A program made the translations under genes and the position numbers. 64,000 nucleotides of DNA, taken from Candidatus Phycosocius spiralis (GTDB taxonomy: Bacteria > Pseudomonadota > Alphaproteobacteria > Caulobacterales > Aquidulcibacteraceae). Shown one piece after another: positions 46,982 to 56,747 of this stretch; position 1 is the stretch's first letter; each line of letters starts with the position of its first letter. The notes under the pieces are model-generated. The model did no database searches. It saw nothing but the letters and a program-made list of their open reading frames with translations, and was not told the origin of the DNA. The DNA lies in NCBI RefSeq assembly GCF_030158815.1, contig NZ_BPFZ01000005.1, forward strand, positions 62,001 to 126,000. The letters run 5' to 3'.

Positions 46982-48760
46982 TTAAAACTCCTCCATGCCC
47001 AATGCCATCACAGGGGCAGCACCTGTTTTCACTTTGGTCAGATGGCTGGTGATTTCGGGCAAAATCCGGTCGATGAAGTAGCGGCCGGTTTTGATTTTGG
47101 TATCATAGAAAGGCTCGGTCCCCGCTTTAGCAAACGCGGCTTTGGCCATCAGTGCCCACATATAGGTCAGCCCAGTTAGGCCGAAAATATGGAGATAATC
47201 GTGGCTGGAGGCACCTGCATTGTCAAAATTGCTCATGCCATTGGCCATCAGCCACATGGTGGCGTCTTGGAGTTGCGCGCGCGCAAATGAGAGGCCGTTG
47301 ATAAAGGGGGCTAAGTCCGCATTACCCTCATGCTCGGCCACAAAGGCGTCGATTTCAGCAAAGAAGGTTTGGATCGCGCGCCCGCCATTGGCGGCAAGTT
47401 TACGGCCCACCAAATCAAGCGCCTGCACCCCATTGGTGCCTTCATAAATCATGGCGATCTTGCTGTCGCGCAGGAATTGGCTAGCTTGATAATGTTCAGT
47501 GAAGCCAGAGCCACCATGGATTTGCAAGGCGTCAGATGCATTCTTATGGCCCTTATCGGTGAGATAGGCTTTGAGGACCGGGGTCAATAAGCTCATATAA
47601 TCGCCAGCCTTTTGGCGGACGGATTCATCTGGGCTCTTGTGCAAGAGGTCGCCATAAAGGGCGGTCCAATACAAAAACGCGCGTCCGCCTTCGGTATGGG
47701 CTTTGATGTCCATCAACATGCGGCGCACATCGGGATGCACCAATATCGTATCAGCTGGCTGGTCAGGTTCTTTTGGCCCGGTCAGGCTGCGTCCTTGGCG
47801 TCGATCCTTTGCGAAAGCCAAAGCGGCTTGATAGGCAGACTCGCCAATCGCCATTCCCTGTAAGCCAACGCCGAGGCGCGCTTCATTCATCATCACAAAC
47901 ATGATGGAGAGGCCCTTATTGGACTCACCAATCAAATAGCCCGTCGCTTGTTCATATTGCATGACGCAGGTCGCATTGCCGTGAATGCCCATTTTCTCTT
48001 CAAGGCCAACGCAGGTGGCGGTGTTGCGCGCACCTAAGCTACCATCGGGATGAACGATGAATTTCGGTACAATGAACAAGGAAATTCCCTTCACCCCAGC
48101 TGGTGCACCCTCTATCCTAGCCAGCACCAAATGGATGTGGTTGGACGTCATGGAGTGCTCGCCACCCGAAATCCAAATCTTTTGTCCGGTAATTTTATAG
48201 GTGCCATCGGCTTGGGGTACCGCTTTGGTGCGCAAAAGGCCAAGGTCAGTGCCGCAGTGGGGCTCGGTTAAATTCATCGTACCCGCCCACTCACCACTGG
48301 CAAGCTTGGGCAGATATAGGTCTTTTTGCTGTTCAGTCCCACCTTCGTGAATTGCGGAGTAGCAGCCATGGGTGAGGCCCGGATACATGCCAAACGCCAT
48401 ATTTGCAGAAGTAGTCATCTCACTATAGGCCATGTTCACCACATGGGGCAGGCCTTGGCCACCATAGGCTGGGTCCGCACTCAAAAGTGGCCAACCAGCT
48501 TCCACCAAGGCATGATAGGCTTCTGTAAAGCCTTCAGGTACAGTAACACTGTGGTCCGGGTTAAGCTTACAGCCTTGCTTGTCGCCAACGGCATTAAGCG
48601 GCGCTAATACAGTCTCACAAAACTTGGCCCCTTCCTCAAGGATTTGGTCGCGTACGTCTTTTGGTGCATCGGCGAAGCCTTCTAGGTTGGAGAAACGGTC
48701 AATCTCCAGCACATCATCGAATAAGAATTTCATGTCGCGAATAGGTGCTTGATAACCCAT
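46982..48760 (-). CDS. Acyl-CoA dehydrogenase, large (FadE12-like) type
   Basis: Large acyl-CoA dehydrogenase of 592 residues with the extra C-terminal domain of this subtype. N-terminal MGYQAPIRDMKFLFDDVLEI is the family start, and GAGGAAA about 8 bases before the ATG at 48760 supports it (the frame extends to 48823). FAD signature MNLTEPHCGTDLGLLRTKAV, catalytic Glu in IAMIYEGTNGVQALDLVGRK. Lies just downstream of the MerR gene, possibly in its transcript. Confidence 0.94.
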   Translation of the reverse strand: MGYQAPIRDMKFLFDDVLEIDRFSNLEGFADAPKDVRDQILEEGAKFCETVLAPLNAVGDKQGCKLNPDHSVTVPEGFTEAYHALVEAGWPLLSADPAYGGQGLPHVVNMAYSEMTTSANMAFGMYPGLTHGCYSAIHEGGTEQQKDLYLPKLASGEWAGTMNLTEPHCGTDLGLLRTKAVPQADGTYKITGQKIWISGGEHSMTSNHIHLVLARIEGAPAGVKGISLFIVPKFIVHPDGSLGARNTATCVGLEEKMGIHGNATCVMQYEQATGYLIGESNKGLSIMFVMMNEARLGVGLQGMAIGESAYQAALAFAKDRRQGRSLTGPKEPDQPADTILVHPDVRRMLMDIKAHTEGGRAFLYWTALYGDLLHKSPDESVRQKAGDYMSLLTPVLKAYLTDKGHKNASDALQIHGGSGFTEHYQASQFLRDSKIAMIYEGTNGVQALDLVGRKLAANGGRAIQTFFAEIDAFVAEHEGNADLAPFINGLSFARAQLQDATMWLMANGMSNFDNAGASSHDYLHIFGLTGLTYMWALMAKAAFAKAGTEPFYDTKIKTGRYFIDRILPEITSHLTKVKTGAAPVMALGMEEF

Positions 48761-48844
48761 GGGTGTTTCCTCTTGGTCAATTGGCCTTGGTTGGTTCGGA
48801 CGTGGGCAGGATTGAACAATCAATCTGTTAGGATTTAAGTCAGT

Positions 48845-49366
48845 CTAGTGGGGCTTTGGTCGGCGAAACTTATGTTTTGTTAAGGCATGGGTGGATGAAC
48901 CCGTGGCCACACCATCTAGACATGCCCGCGCTAACGCATCATAGGCGGAAGCCCCAGTAACAGCGACATCAGCGGGGTTTTTTGACAATTGCTCGGCCAG
49001 CCAGGCAATGCCTGTTTCTAATGTTTGGATGGATTCGATAATGTCTTCGCGTTGGCGCTTCAACAGGGCGATTTGCTTGATATATTTATCATGAGTTCGC
49101 TGCATTTGCGTGCGCTGATCGTCACCTAAATCATATAAATCTAGCATTTCGCGAATTTCAGCTAAGGTGAAACCAACGCGCTTGCCCCGAAGGATCAAGG
49201 TTAGGCGCGCGCGGTCACGCACCGAATAAAGGCGGGTCTGTCCCTCCCGCGCGGGACTTAACAGGCCCTTATCTTCATAAAAACGCAAAGCACGCGCCGA
49301 AGCCCCTGACTCACGCGATAATTGTCCAATTGTCCAAACTGTTTTCTTAATAGTCTGATCAGACAT
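48845..49366 (-). CDS. MerR-family regulator of the acyl-CoA degradation cluster
   Basis: A 173-residue MerR protein. Winged helix-turn-helix TIGQLSRESGASARALRFYE, then DKGLL, followed by TRLYSVRDRARLTLILRGKR and a coiled-coil dimer helix (QMQRTHDKYIKQIALLKRQR). The C-terminus lacks a Cys pair for metal or redox sensing, which points to an organic effector. Its place at the head of the cluster suits LiuR-type regulators of branched-chain or fatty acid breakdown. A near-palindrome lies 43-58 bases before its start. Confidence 0.87.
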   Translation of the reverse strand: MSDQTIKKTVWTIGQLSRESGASARALRFYEDKGLLSPAREGQTRLYSVRDRARLTLILRGKRVGFTLAEIREMLDLYDLGDDQRTQMQRTHDKYIKQIALLKRQREDIIESIQTLETGIAWLAEQLSKNPADVAVTGASAYDALARACLDGVATGSSTHALTKHKFRRPKPH

Positions 49367-49408
49367 GTTAGTCTCCGGTGTCTTTATGGCTATTCATACT
49401 GTCTTACC

Positions 49409-49424
49409 TTTACGTTCACGTCAA
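49409..49424. promoter_or_regulatory. Candidate operator of the MerR regulator
   Basis: TTTACGTTCACGTCAA is a near-palindrome in the merR/tadA gap with two ACGT cores, similar to what I recall for LiuR-type sites. Autoregulation is an inference. Confidence 0.45.
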
Positions 49425-49532
49425 CAATAAAGGGTTGGCAGGTCAATTCCTGTAGGTTGATTTCCGCCTTGGTTAGAGCTGACCAGGCTGAAGTGGCTGG
49501 CTTTGATCGCGCCAATCTTATAAATCGAGTGA

Positions 49533-50009
49533 ATGGTACCTTCGCCCCTCATTGAAAATGATACACGCTGGATGGCCTTTGCTTTGGAGTTAGCTCAAGA
49601 AGGGGCTAGGCAAGGGGAAGCACCTATAGGGGCTGTGTTGGTAGACAATTATAGTCAGAAGGTACTCGCTCATGCCCATAATGCACCGATCAGCTTACAT
49701 GATCCATCTGGGCACGCTGAACTGTTAGCCATTCGAATGGCGACTTCTGCCCTACAAAACTATCGGTTGCCCCCAGGACTGACCCTATACGTCACCTTGG
49801 AGCCTTGTACGATGTGTGCGGGGCTGATAAGCCATGCGCGGGTTACGCGCCTTGTTTACGGGGCCAGCGATCCAAAGGGCGGGGCGATCGAGCATGGGGC
49901 TCGGTTCTTCGAGCAAAAAACCTGCCATCATCGTCCCAATGTAACCTCTGGTGTTTTGGCGGAGCCGTGCGGGGCGCTCTTGCGTGATTTTTTTCGGTCC
50001 AAGCGCTGA
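49533..50009 (+). CDS. tadA: tRNA-specific adenosine deaminase
   Basis: Zinc deaminase making inosine at the wobble position of tRNA-Arg(ACG). Zinc and catalytic residues are H61 and E63 in GHAELLAIRMA and C92 and C95 in EPCTMCAGLI. 158 residues, standard. The ATG at 49533 starts MVPSPLIEND; a weak SD precedes it. Divergent from merR. Confidence 0.93.
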   Translation: MVPSPLIENDTRWMAFALELAQEGARQGEAPIGAVLVDNYSQKVLAHAHNAPISLHDPSGHAELLAIRMATSALQNYRLPPGLTLYVTLEPCTMCAGLISHARVTRLVYGASDPKGGAIEHGARFFEQKTCHHRPNVTSGVLAEPCGALLRDFFRSKR

Positions 50010-50069
50010 AACAGCCCTCGCTACCCTTGTGGGGAATCACTAGATAGAACCATTCAAGGAGCCTTAAGT

Positions 50070-51017
50070 ATGTCAAACCCTCGCCACGCCCCCGTCCTCA
50101 TCATCGGTTCAGGGCCGGCGGGTTATACAGCCGCGATTTACGCCGCCCGCGCCATGCGTCAGCCTATTTTGGTGGAAGGACCTCAACCAGGGGGACAATT
50201 AACTATTACAACTGACGTCGAAAATTACCCAGGTTTTGCGGACGTAATTCAAGGGCCTTGGTTGATGGATCAGATGCGGGCGCAAGCCCAGCATGTTGGC
50301 ACTCACATCATTTCCGATTGGATCATGGAGGTCGATCTATCCACTCGTCCCTTCAAAGCCGTCGGCGATCGTGGGCAAATCTATACTGGCGACACTTTGA
50401 TCATCGCAACTGGGGCGCAAGCTAAATGGTTAGGATTACCTGAGGAACAGGGCCTATGCGGGTTTGGCGTTTCGGCTTGCGCTACGTGTGATGGCTTCTT
50501 CTACCGCGGTAAGGAAGTTGTGGTGATCGGCGGCGGCAATACAGCAGTAGAAGAAGCACTTTTTTTGACGAATTTTGCCAGTAAAGTGACTTTGGTGCAT
50601 CGCCGCCATGAATTGCGCGCTGAACGCATTTTACAAGACCGACTGTTCGCTAATCCCAAAATAGAAGTGGTTTGGGACAGTGCTGTAGAGGCCATTTTGT
50701 CCGATCCAGAACCAAAATCGGTAACCGGGGTACGAGTTAAGAATTTGAAAACTGGAGTGGTCAGCGATATGTCCGCCCACGGGGTTTTTGTCGCGATCGG
50801 ACATAAGCCCGCAACCGATTTATTCATCGGTAAAGTCGGAATGCGGGAAAACGGCTATATTCAGGTTGAGCCTGGGTCAACGCGAACCACTTTGCCTGGG
50901 GTATTTGCGGCTGGCGACGTCGCAGACGAAACCTATCGCCAAGCAATCACGGCAGCGGGACTTGGCTGCATGGCCGCACTTGAAGCAGAGCGTTTTTTGG
51001 CGGAACATGGCTCGTAA
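50070..51017 (+). CDS. trxB: Thioredoxin reductase
   Basis: NADPH-dependent flavoenzyme reducing thioredoxin. FAD-binding LIIGSGPAGYTAAIYAARA at residues 10-28, redox pair C137-A-T-C140 followed by DG, NADPH-binding VVVIGGGNTAVEEALFL and the FAD C-terminal motif GVFAAGDVADETYRQAITAA. 315 residues, full. AAGGAG precedes the ATG. Confidence 0.97.
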   Translation: MSNPRHAPVLIIGSGPAGYTAAIYAARAMRQPILVEGPQPGGQLTITTDVENYPGFADVIQGPWLMDQMRAQAQHVGTHIISDWIMEVDLSTRPFKAVGDRGQIYTGDTLIIATGAQAKWLGLPEEQGLCGFGVSACATCDGFFYRGKEVVVIGGGNTAVEEALFLTNFASKVTLVHRRHELRAERILQDRLFANPKIEVVWDSAVEAILSDPEPKSVTGVRVKNLKTGVVSDMSAHGVFVAIGHKPATDLFIGKVGMRENGYIQVEPGSTRTTLPGVFAAGDVADETYRQAITAAGLGCMAALEAERFLAEHGS

Positions 51018-51235
51018 CTGGCACCCCGTTGCAAGTTACACGATCATATCAAAGCCATCACAACCTTGTGAATGCAATCAGGCTTCACCTTGGTGTTTTG
51101 GCACTTGTAAGCATAAATTGAGCACTCATATCAAAGATGTTGCAATTCGGGCCCCTCTGGCGATCAAGGCGTTGATCGTGATGTCGGATTGATTGTTCTC
51201 GGGCACACGCAGCCAAGATCAGGGGACCGGGGCCG

Positions 51236-52285
51236 ATGGATGCCTTGCATTTTTTTACTGTTTATTATGCTGGCCAGCCAATTTGGATGTGGCTGGCATT
51301 TTTTGCGTTCATCGGCTTTTTGTTGTGGATCGACCTTGGGGTAGTCAACAATAAGGACGGTGTTATTTCAGCATCCAAGTCTGCAAAAATGTGGGCCTCC
51401 TTTGCCACCCTTGCCATCGCTTTTGGCGCTTATGTCTATTTCATCTATGTGCCCGACGCGATATATTATAACAGCTCGGATAATCTCAACCAACAAGCCG
51501 TTATTCAGTATTTTACAGGTTATTTGCTCGAAACTGCTTTAGCTTTTGACAATATCTTCGTCATTGGCATGATTTTCACCTTTTTTGCTGTCCCGCGCGA
51601 ATATCAGCATCGGGTGCTATTCTGGGGTATTATTGGCGCGATCGTGTTCCGGGCCATATTTATTGGTTTAGGCTCCGCTGTCGTCAACCAATTCACTTGG
51701 GTGCTTTATATTTTCGCCGCCTTTTTGATCTTCACGGGCTGGAAAATGCTATTTGGTGGTGAGCATGAAGTGAAGCTGGAAGATAACCCGGTATTAAAGT
51801 TCGTCAAAAAGCGCATGCGGGTTACAGAAACCATCGATAATCACAATTTCTTTGTTAAGGCACCTCATCCAGATGGTAGCGGCAAATTGGTGGTGTGGGC
51901 AACACCGTTGTTTTTGGCCCTTATCATGGTTGAAGTGGTGGATATTGTTTTTGCCGTCGATAGTGTACCGGCCATCTTTGCCGTCACCCGTGACCCCTTC
52001 ATCGTTTACACGTCCAATATTTTTGCGATTTTGGGCCTAAGGTCGATGTATTTCATGCTGGCCGAAGCGGTCGAGCGTTTCAAATATCTCAAATATGGCT
52101 TGTCTCTTGTGCTTGTTTTGATCGGCTGTAAGATCATATGGAACTTCGGTTTGTCCAAAGAACTCAAGCTTGTACCTTATATGGAACCTCATTGGTCTTT
52201 GTTGGCTACGCTGACCCTTTTAGGTGGTGCGATTGGCTTCTCGCTATGGAAAACGCGCTCGAAATCACCAGCACCACGCGATTAG
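51236..52285 (+). CDS. TerC-family integral membrane protein
   Basis: Polytopic membrane protein with about nine helices, 349 residues. TerC signatures: FTGYLLETALAFDNIFVIG (acidic Asp in helix) and LIMVEVVDIVFAVDSVPAIF, then AVTRDPF. Relatives export Mn(II) or metallate secreted enzymes; older ones were tied to tellurite resistance. The 218-bp leader carries no recognised yybP-ykoY riboswitch. GGGGCCG precedes the ATG. Confidence 0.92.
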   Translation: MDALHFFTVYYAGQPIWMWLAFFAFIGFLLWIDLGVVNNKDGVISASKSAKMWASFATLAIAFGAYVYFIYVPDAIYYNSSDNLNQQAVIQYFTGYLLETALAFDNIFVIGMIFTFFAVPREYQHRVLFWGIIGAIVFRAIFIGLGSAVVNQFTWVLYIFAAFLIFTGWKMLFGGEHEVKLEDNPVLKFVKKRMRVTETIDNHNFFVKAPHPDGSGKLVVWATPLFLALIMVEVVDIVFAVDSVPAIFAVTRDPFIVYTSNIFAILGLRSMYFMLAEAVERFKYLKYGLSLVLVLIGCKIIWNFGLSKELKLVPYMEPHWSLLATLTLLGGAIGFSLWKTRSKSPAPRD

Positions 52286-52331
52286 ACCTCTATTCTCACT
52301 CTTGGCCTCAAAAGCTAAGCTGGATCTAGCC

Positions 52332-53342
52332 TTAGGTGTGGCGGTCCACTACATAATCTGCCAAATCTGCCAATAGGGTTGGAATAACCCCTTCAGGAAG
52401 AAGGGCAAGGGCGGTTTTTGCCGCCTGAATATGATTGCGGGCTTCTTGCAAGGTCGCTTCTACGGCCCCATGGGCTTGGAGAATGGAGAGAGCTTGGTCT
52501 ATGTCACCATCTCGGTGTTGGCGGGCTAAAACACGCTGCCAAAACAGACGCTCATCGCCTTCTGACCGTTCAAAGGCAATAATTAAAGGTAAAGTGGCTT
52601 TGCCCTCGCGGAAATCATCGCCGGTGTTTTTACCAAGAACTTGGGATAAGCCCCCATAGTCTAACGCATCATCGACCAATTGAAAGGCCAAGCCCAAGCG
52701 TAATCCAAATGTTGCCAGCGCTTCGACCCACTCTAAGGGTGCGCCAGCGGTAATCGCGCCTGCTTTACAAGCGGCTGCAAATAAAGCTGCGGTTTTGGCT
52801 TCAATGACTTGGTAATAGCGGCTCCGGCTGGCTTCCCCGCGACTGGTCGTTGCCAGTTGCAACACTTCACCCTCCGCGATCGTAGAGGCTGCTTTGGCTA
52901 GTATGTCGAGCACGTGTAAGGAATTAGTTTCAACCATCAGATTGAAGGCGCGGGCGAACAAAAAATCACCAACCAATACACTGGCTTTATCGCCCCAGAT
53001 CAAATTAGCGGTACGTTTGCCGCGACGCAGCGATGAACCATCGACCACATCGTCGTGCAACAGGGTTGCGGTATGAATAAACTCAACCGCTGTTGCTAGT
53101 TTAACTGCCGCCTGTCCACCACCCCCGCAGGTACGTGCAGCCGCTAAAGTCAAAAGTGGGCGTAGCCGTTTGCCCCCGGCATCGACCAAATGATGCGCAA
53201 CATCAGGAATCAGCCCAACAGGACTTGCCATGCGTGCCCCAATTTCTGCCTCCGTTGCGGCCAATTCTGGCGCTAAAACAGCAGCCAGCGCCTCTGTTGG
53301 ACTAACAGAATGCGCATCGATTGGGCGGATTGTTAAATTCAC
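52332..53342 (-). CDS. ispB: Polyprenyl diphosphate synthase (octaprenyl/decaprenyl type)
   Basis: Trans-prenyltransferase building the ubiquinone side chain. First aspartate-rich motif LLHDDVVDGSSLRRGKRTAN, second AFQLVDDALDYGG, with AGGKRLRPLLTLAA before them. The GTG at 53342 (about 336 residues) is taken as the start because of GAGGAA upstream and family length; a TTG at 53399 is also in frame. Side-chain length cannot be read from the sequence. Divergent from the TrmN6-like gene, a common pairing. Confidence 0.9.
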   Translation of the reverse strand: MNLTIRPIDAHSVSPTEALAAVLAPELAATEAEIGARMASPVGLIPDVAHHLVDAGGKRLRPLLTLAAARTCGGGGQAAVKLATAVEFIHTATLLHDDVVDGSSLRRGKRTANLIWGDKASVLVGDFLFARAFNLMVETNSLHVLDILAKAASTIAEGEVLQLATTSRGEASRSRYYQVIEAKTAALFAAACKAGAITAGAPLEWVEALATFGLRLGLAFQLVDDALDYGGLSQVLGKNTGDDFREGKATLPLIIAFERSEGDERLFWQRVLARQHRDGDIDQALSILQAHGAVEATLQEARNHIQAAKTALALLPEGVIPTLLADLADYVVDRHT

Positions 53343-53499
53343 AACAGCATGTTCCTCAAATCCCAATGTTTCATGCCCTTGACGGGGCCTGTCGGTCAAG
53401 CATCGTGTGTGCTTGGGCTCGGCGAGCTTAATACTTAGATTGACTCCTTAAGCCTTTCTTGTCTCATCCACACGATATTCATGCACACCAGAAACCACA

Positions 53500-54240
53500 A
53501 TGCTTGCAACCAGCTTTGATCTATTCCTCAAGGGCGCTTTGACCATAGAGCAGCCCGTAAACGGCTATCGCGCCGGAAGTGATGCCGTGCTTTTGGCAGC
53601 TGCTGCTGTTTCGTTTGAAGGACACAACATGTTGGAAGCGGGCTGTGGGGTAGGGGCGGTGTTGTTGAGCCTAGCACATTTGCGGGGTGATCGGGATCTA
53701 ACTCTCCATGGTCTTGAAAAAGATTCAGAAGTCTTGAGCTTGGCGTATCGCAATCAGAAGGCTAATCACTTGGCGGCCCACATTAAGTTTGAACAAGGCG
53801 ATGTCTTAGCGCCGCCAAACCACTTAAAAGGCCAATTTGACCTTGTGTTCTCAAATCCGCCTTTTTTTGATGATGATCGCGCAATCCGTGACCCGCTGGC
53901 GGCGCGACAAGGCGCTTATATCATTGGTGCACCTTTGGCGGCTTGGATCCAATCCATGCTGACAATGGCTAAGCCTAAAGGGCGATTTTTGATGATCCAT
54001 CGTGCAGATCGCTTGGCCGATATTTTAGCGGCACTCGTTAGCCGGGCAGGTGATATTGGGGTGTTTCCCGTGCGGCCAAGAGCAGGGGAGCCTGCAAAAA
54101 GAATTTTGATTTCAGCCCGCAAAGGTTCACGTGCACCATTGCGACTGCTTGAAGGGTTAGATATGCACCCAGATGCTGGGCTTGGGCGTTTCAGTCCAGC
54201 CTATCAAGCCATATGTGAAGGTGGTAGATTGAGCGTGTAA
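53500..54240 (+). CDS. TrmN6-like tRNA1(Val) adenine-N6 methyltransferase
   Basis: SAM-dependent N6-adenine methyltransferase, 246 residues. Motif I LEAGCGVGAVLLSLAHL, the acidic LHGLEKDSEVL, and the catalytic NPPF of FDLVFSNPPFFDDDRAI. Family start LFLKGALTIEQPVNGYRAGS is clear. Probable target A37 of tRNA-Val by homology. Confidence 0.88.
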   Translation: MLATSFDLFLKGALTIEQPVNGYRAGSDAVLLAAAAVSFEGHNMLEAGCGVGAVLLSLAHLRGDRDLTLHGLEKDSEVLSLAYRNQKANHLAAHIKFEQGDVLAPPNHLKGQFDLVFSNPPFFDDDRAIRDPLAARQGAYIIGAPLAAWIQSMLTMAKPKGRFLMIHRADRLADILAALVSRAGDIGVFPVRPRAGEPAKRILISARKGSRAPLRLLEGLDMHPDAGLGRFSPAYQAICEGGRLSV

Positions 54241-54324
54241 AAGGAAGTTGATTATAGCGATGGCCCATTGACCCGACCAGCAATCCAATTGAAGGAGCAA
54301 ATCATAACAAGCTCAGGAGTAAGA

Positions 54325-55437
54325 ATGACAGATGTGACTGCTTTGTTTCAGCCTTTGACAGTGCGTGGGCTGACGATCCCCAATCGAATTGTTATGGCCC
54401 CGATGACGCGATCCTTTTCACCCAATGGGATTCCTGGACAAAATGTAGCTGATTATTATGCCCGTCGCGCGGCTTCCGATGTTGGTCTGATCATCACCGA
54501 AGGCACGGTCATTGACCGAAGGGGTGCGTCCAATGACCCCAATGTGCCACGCTTCCATGGAGAAGATGCACTCCAAGGTTGGGCCAAAATTGTTCATGAT
54601 GTGCATGCGAATGGCGGCAAGATCGCGCCCCAAATTTGGCATCAAGGCATGATGCGCAAACCTGGAACTGGCCATTATCCAGATGCCCCCACCGATAGTC
54701 CTTCTGGCTTAACCCATACCGGCAAATCGGTCATGCCGGCACCTACCACTGAAGAAGTCTGGGATATGGTCCAGGCCTATGCACGTGCGGCAGGTGATGG
54801 CGCTAAGTTAGGCTTTGACGCCATCGAAATTCATGGCGCTCATGGTTATTTAATCGATGAATTTTTCTGGAATGTCATGAATGTCCGCACCGATCGTTAT
54901 GGCGGGACTTTGGCACAGCGTTCGACCTTTGCGGCCGAAATCGTCGCTGAATGTCGCAAACAAGTGGGTCCTGACATGCCCATCATTTTACGCTTTTCGC
55001 AATGGAAACAGCAAGATTATACGGTGAAACTGGCCCATACTCCCCACGAACTCGAAGCCTTTTTAGCTCCCATTGTTGGAGCTGGAGTTGATATACTGCA
55101 TTGTTCACAACGTCGGGTGTGGGAGGCTGAATTTCCTGAAGTGGACGGGGAAAAAGGTCTTAATTGCGCAGGCTGGACCAAGAAACTAACCGGAGTTCCC
55201 ACCATTACTGTAGGTTCAATTGGCTTATCAAGTGATTTTACTGGCTCGTTCCGAGGTGAAGGATCGGTCAAGGCACCCCTCGATGATGTTGTCCGTCGCT
55301 TAGAAAAGGGTGAGTTTGACATGGTGGCCGTTGGCCGGGCTTTGTTGCAAGATCCGCAATGGGCGAAAAAGGTCAGGTCGGGGTGCACCGATGATCTTAT
55401 GGATTATGATAGCAAAGCGCTCGCAACTTTATATTGA
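54325..55437 (+). CDS. Old Yellow Enzyme family NADH:flavin oxidoreductase
   Basis: FMN ene-reductase of 370 residues. Active-site region VMAPMTRSFSPNGIPGQNVA, the HQGMMRKPG loop, substrate residues in FDAIEIHGAHGYLIDEFFWN (HGAH in place of His-Asn) and FDMVAVGRALLQDP binding FMN phosphate. The ATG at 54325 follows AGGAG by 5 bases; the frame runs back to 54268. Reduces activated alkenes; natural substrate unknown. Confidence 0.92.
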   Translation: MTDVTALFQPLTVRGLTIPNRIVMAPMTRSFSPNGIPGQNVADYYARRAASDVGLIITEGTVIDRRGASNDPNVPRFHGEDALQGWAKIVHDVHANGGKIAPQIWHQGMMRKPGTGHYPDAPTDSPSGLTHTGKSVMPAPTTEEVWDMVQAYARAAGDGAKLGFDAIEIHGAHGYLIDEFFWNVMNVRTDRYGGTLAQRSTFAAEIVAECRKQVGPDMPIILRFSQWKQQDYTVKLAHTPHELEAFLAPIVGAGVDILHCSQRRVWEAEFPEVDGEKGLNCAGWTKKLTGVPTITVGSIGLSSDFTGSFRGEGSVKAPLDDVVRRLEKGEFDMVAVGRALLQDPQWAKKVRSGCTDDLMDYDSKALATLY

Positions 55438-55448
55438 GTAAGTTAACT

Positions 55449-56591
55449 TCAATGGCTGCTGGCCAAATCAAGCGCTATATCAGCAGACCTCATTTCATTT
55501 GCTTTGGCTTCTACAAGTTCAACAATATGCTCAATCATATCGTCATTAGAGAGCTTGTGATGGGCTTTGCCGGCCATATAAACCATGCCTGCTCCTTTGC
55601 CGCCACCGGTAAAGCCTAGGTCCGTATATAGGGCCTCACCTGGACCATTTACCACACATCCAATGATCGATAAGGAAATCGGCTCAGACACATGAGCTAA
55701 GCGGGCTTCGAGCGCTTCAACGGTGCGGATCACATCAAAGCCCTGGCGTGCGCAGGAGGGGCAAGCAATGATGTTGACGCCGCGTGTGCGCAGGCCTAGC
55801 GATTTTAGGATATCATAGCCCACGCGCACTTCTTCTTCAGGCTCTGCCGACAAAGACACACGGATGGTGTCGCCAATCCCGGCCCAGAGTAAGGATCCAA
55901 TGCCGATGGCTGATTTAACCGTACCAGAGCGCGATGCACCAGCTTCGGTTACGCCCAGATGCAGCGGGCAATCAATGGCTTCTGAAAGAGCTTGATAAGC
56001 AGCAACCGTAAGAAAGGTATCAGACGCTTTGACCGAGATTTTGAACTCGTGAAAATCAAGGTCCTGCAAGATGCGCGCATGGTCTAGCGCGCTTTCCACC
56101 ATCGCTTCCGGGCACGGCTCGCCGTATTTTTCCAATAAGTCAGTCTCTAGAGAGCCGGCATTAACCCCAATGCGGATGGAACAGCCATTGTCGCGCGCGG
56201 CACTGACGACTTCGCGCACCCGTTCAGCCGAACCAATATTGCCAGGATTAATCCGCAGGCAGGCAGCCCCTGCGATGGCCGCTTCAATCGCACGCTTATA
56301 ATGGAAGTGAATATCAGCAACGATAGGAACTTTGGCTGCTTGAACAATGGTTTTTAACGCCGTAGTAGCTTCGGGATCCGGGCATGACACGCGGATGATA
56401 TCCACACCAGCTTCTTCACAGCGCCGGATTTGGTCAATGGTGGCTGTCGCATCAGAGGTAGGTGTATTCGTCATGGTTTGCACGCTGATCGGGGCATTGC
56501 CACCTACAGCAATTTTACCCACCATGATCTGGCGAGACTTGCGCCTGACGATTGTACGCCAAGGGCGAATATGTTCTAGGCCAGCCGCCAC
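55449..56591 (-). CDS. ispG: 4-hydroxy-3-methylbut-2-enyl diphosphate synthase
   Basis: [4Fe-4S] enzyme of the MEP isoprenoid pathway, 380 residues. TIM barrel from [20 protein letters not shown] on; cluster Cys in [15 protein letters not shown] and [20 protein letters not shown]. Supplies precursors to the polyprenyl synthase encoded nearby. Downstream of the RodZ-like gene on the same strand with a 156-bp gap. Confidence 0.96.
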   Translation of the reverse strand: MAAGLEHIRPWRTIVRRKSRQIMVGKIAVGGNAPISVQTMTNTPTSDATATIDQIRRCEEAGVDIIRVSCPDPEATTALKTIVQAAKVPIVADIHFHYKRAIEAAIAGAACLRINPGNIGSAERVREVVSAARDNGCSIRIGVNAGSLETDLLEKYGEPCPEAMVESALDHARILQDLDFHEFKISVKASDTFLTVAAYQALSEAIDCPLHLGVTEAGASRSGTVKSAIGIGSLLWAGIGDTIRVSLSAEPEEEVRVGYDILKSLGLRTRGVNIIACPSCARQGFDVIRTVEALEARLAHVSEPISLSIIGCVVNGPGEALYTDLGFTGGGKGAGMVYMAGKAHHKLSNDDMIEHIVELVEAKANEMRSADIALDLASSH

Positions 56592-56747
56592 GTGATTTCC
56601 TTATTCAGCTGTAACCACCCTATACCAAGCATGAGTACTGAGCGACAAGAGCGCCCATCTATCATTTAGGGTAATTTGATCTTTAGCTTGAAGATGAAGT
56701 TTGGCTTTAGACTTGTCCATTCAAACCAAACCCGATCGGACAACTAG

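Noticed and set aside
51018..51235. Mn-sensing yybP-ykoY riboswitch in the leader of the TerC-family gene
   Set aside because: The conserved loop sequences could not be found in this stretch.
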